Assembly (NCBI GenBank): GCA_031290325.1
Contig: JAITNU010000038.1
Span: forward strand, 1-5,722
From: Treponema sp.
Lineage (GTDB): Bacteria; Spirochaetota; Spirochaetia; Treponematales; Breznakiellaceae
Length of the DNA stretch: 5,722 nt
Direction of reading: 5' to 3'
The notes under the pieces were generated by a model. It saw only the letters and a program-made list of their open reading frames with translations. It was not told the DNA's origin and ran no database searches. Position numbers and translations under genes: made by a program. Positions 5,695 through 5,722 of this stretch are shown piece after piece. Every line of letters begins with the position of its first letter. Position 1 is the first letter of the stretch.

Positions 5695-5722
5695 ATGGAG
5701 GCATATCTGTTTCAACCGGGCA
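5693..5722 (-). CDS. Possible C-terminal end of a gene entering from the right edge
   Basis: On the minus strand the frame beginning at the very edge reads CPVETDMPP and then TAA at 5695-5693, directly at the base of the terminator-like hairpin. That placement is typical of a gene end. Nine codons are too few to identify a product or to exclude chance; a second frame also stays open from the edge through part of the hairpin. Confidence 0.2.
   Translation of the reverse strand, partial: CPVETDMPP

Overview
The window reads as a piece of a spirochete chromosome, most likely Treponema and perhaps the termite-gut group. This is an inference from three things: a fused aspartokinase-homoserine dehydrogenase, a DUF4384 protein that appears to follow a CsgG/FlgO-like domain, and moderately high G+C. 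No rRNA or other taxonomic marker is present. No tRNA, rRNA, CRISPR array, transposase or phage gene was seen, and coding density is high.

Left part, plus strand (about 1-1955). The 3' end of a DUF4384 protein gene enters from the left edge. Only 7 nt later comes xdhB, the FAD-binding subunit of a molybdenum hydroxylase, and then xdhC, the 2x[2Fe-2S] subunit, which overlaps xdhB by ATGA. Both follow the separate-subunit E. coli XdhB/XdhC pattern closely. The large molybdopterin subunit (XdhA) is not next to them. The place just upstream, where an xdhABC order would put it, is held by the DUF4384 gene. The two subunits would carry electrons from a molybdenum site through iron-sulfur clusters to FAD, probably in purine (xanthine/hypoxanthine) catabolism or salvage.

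Middle (1956-1988). The two convergent transcription units are separated by only 33 nt. Most of this is a 9-nt imperfect tandem repeat set between an A-run and a T-run. It may be a dispersed intergenic element that also acts as a weak two-way terminator.

Right part, minus strand (5468 down to 1989). thrA encodes a full-length bifunctional aspartokinase I-homoserine dehydrogenase I, with both catalytic domains and both ACT-type regulatory units. It catalyses the first and third steps of the aspartate pathway toward threonine. An integral-membrane PAP2-type phosphatase gene follows after 18 nt, with its own ribosome binding site, so the two are probably co-transcribed.

The far right (5469-5722) is the thrA upstream region. 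It holds a good Shine-Dalgarno, a small hairpin, a candidate sigma70-type promoter overlapped by an 8-bp direct repeat, a possible 21-codon leader ORF, mutually exclusive inverted repeats, and a terminator-like hairpin that may end a gene entering from the right edge. These are the least explained sequences here. Nothing in the window clearly amounts to a new defence, mobile or biosynthetic system.
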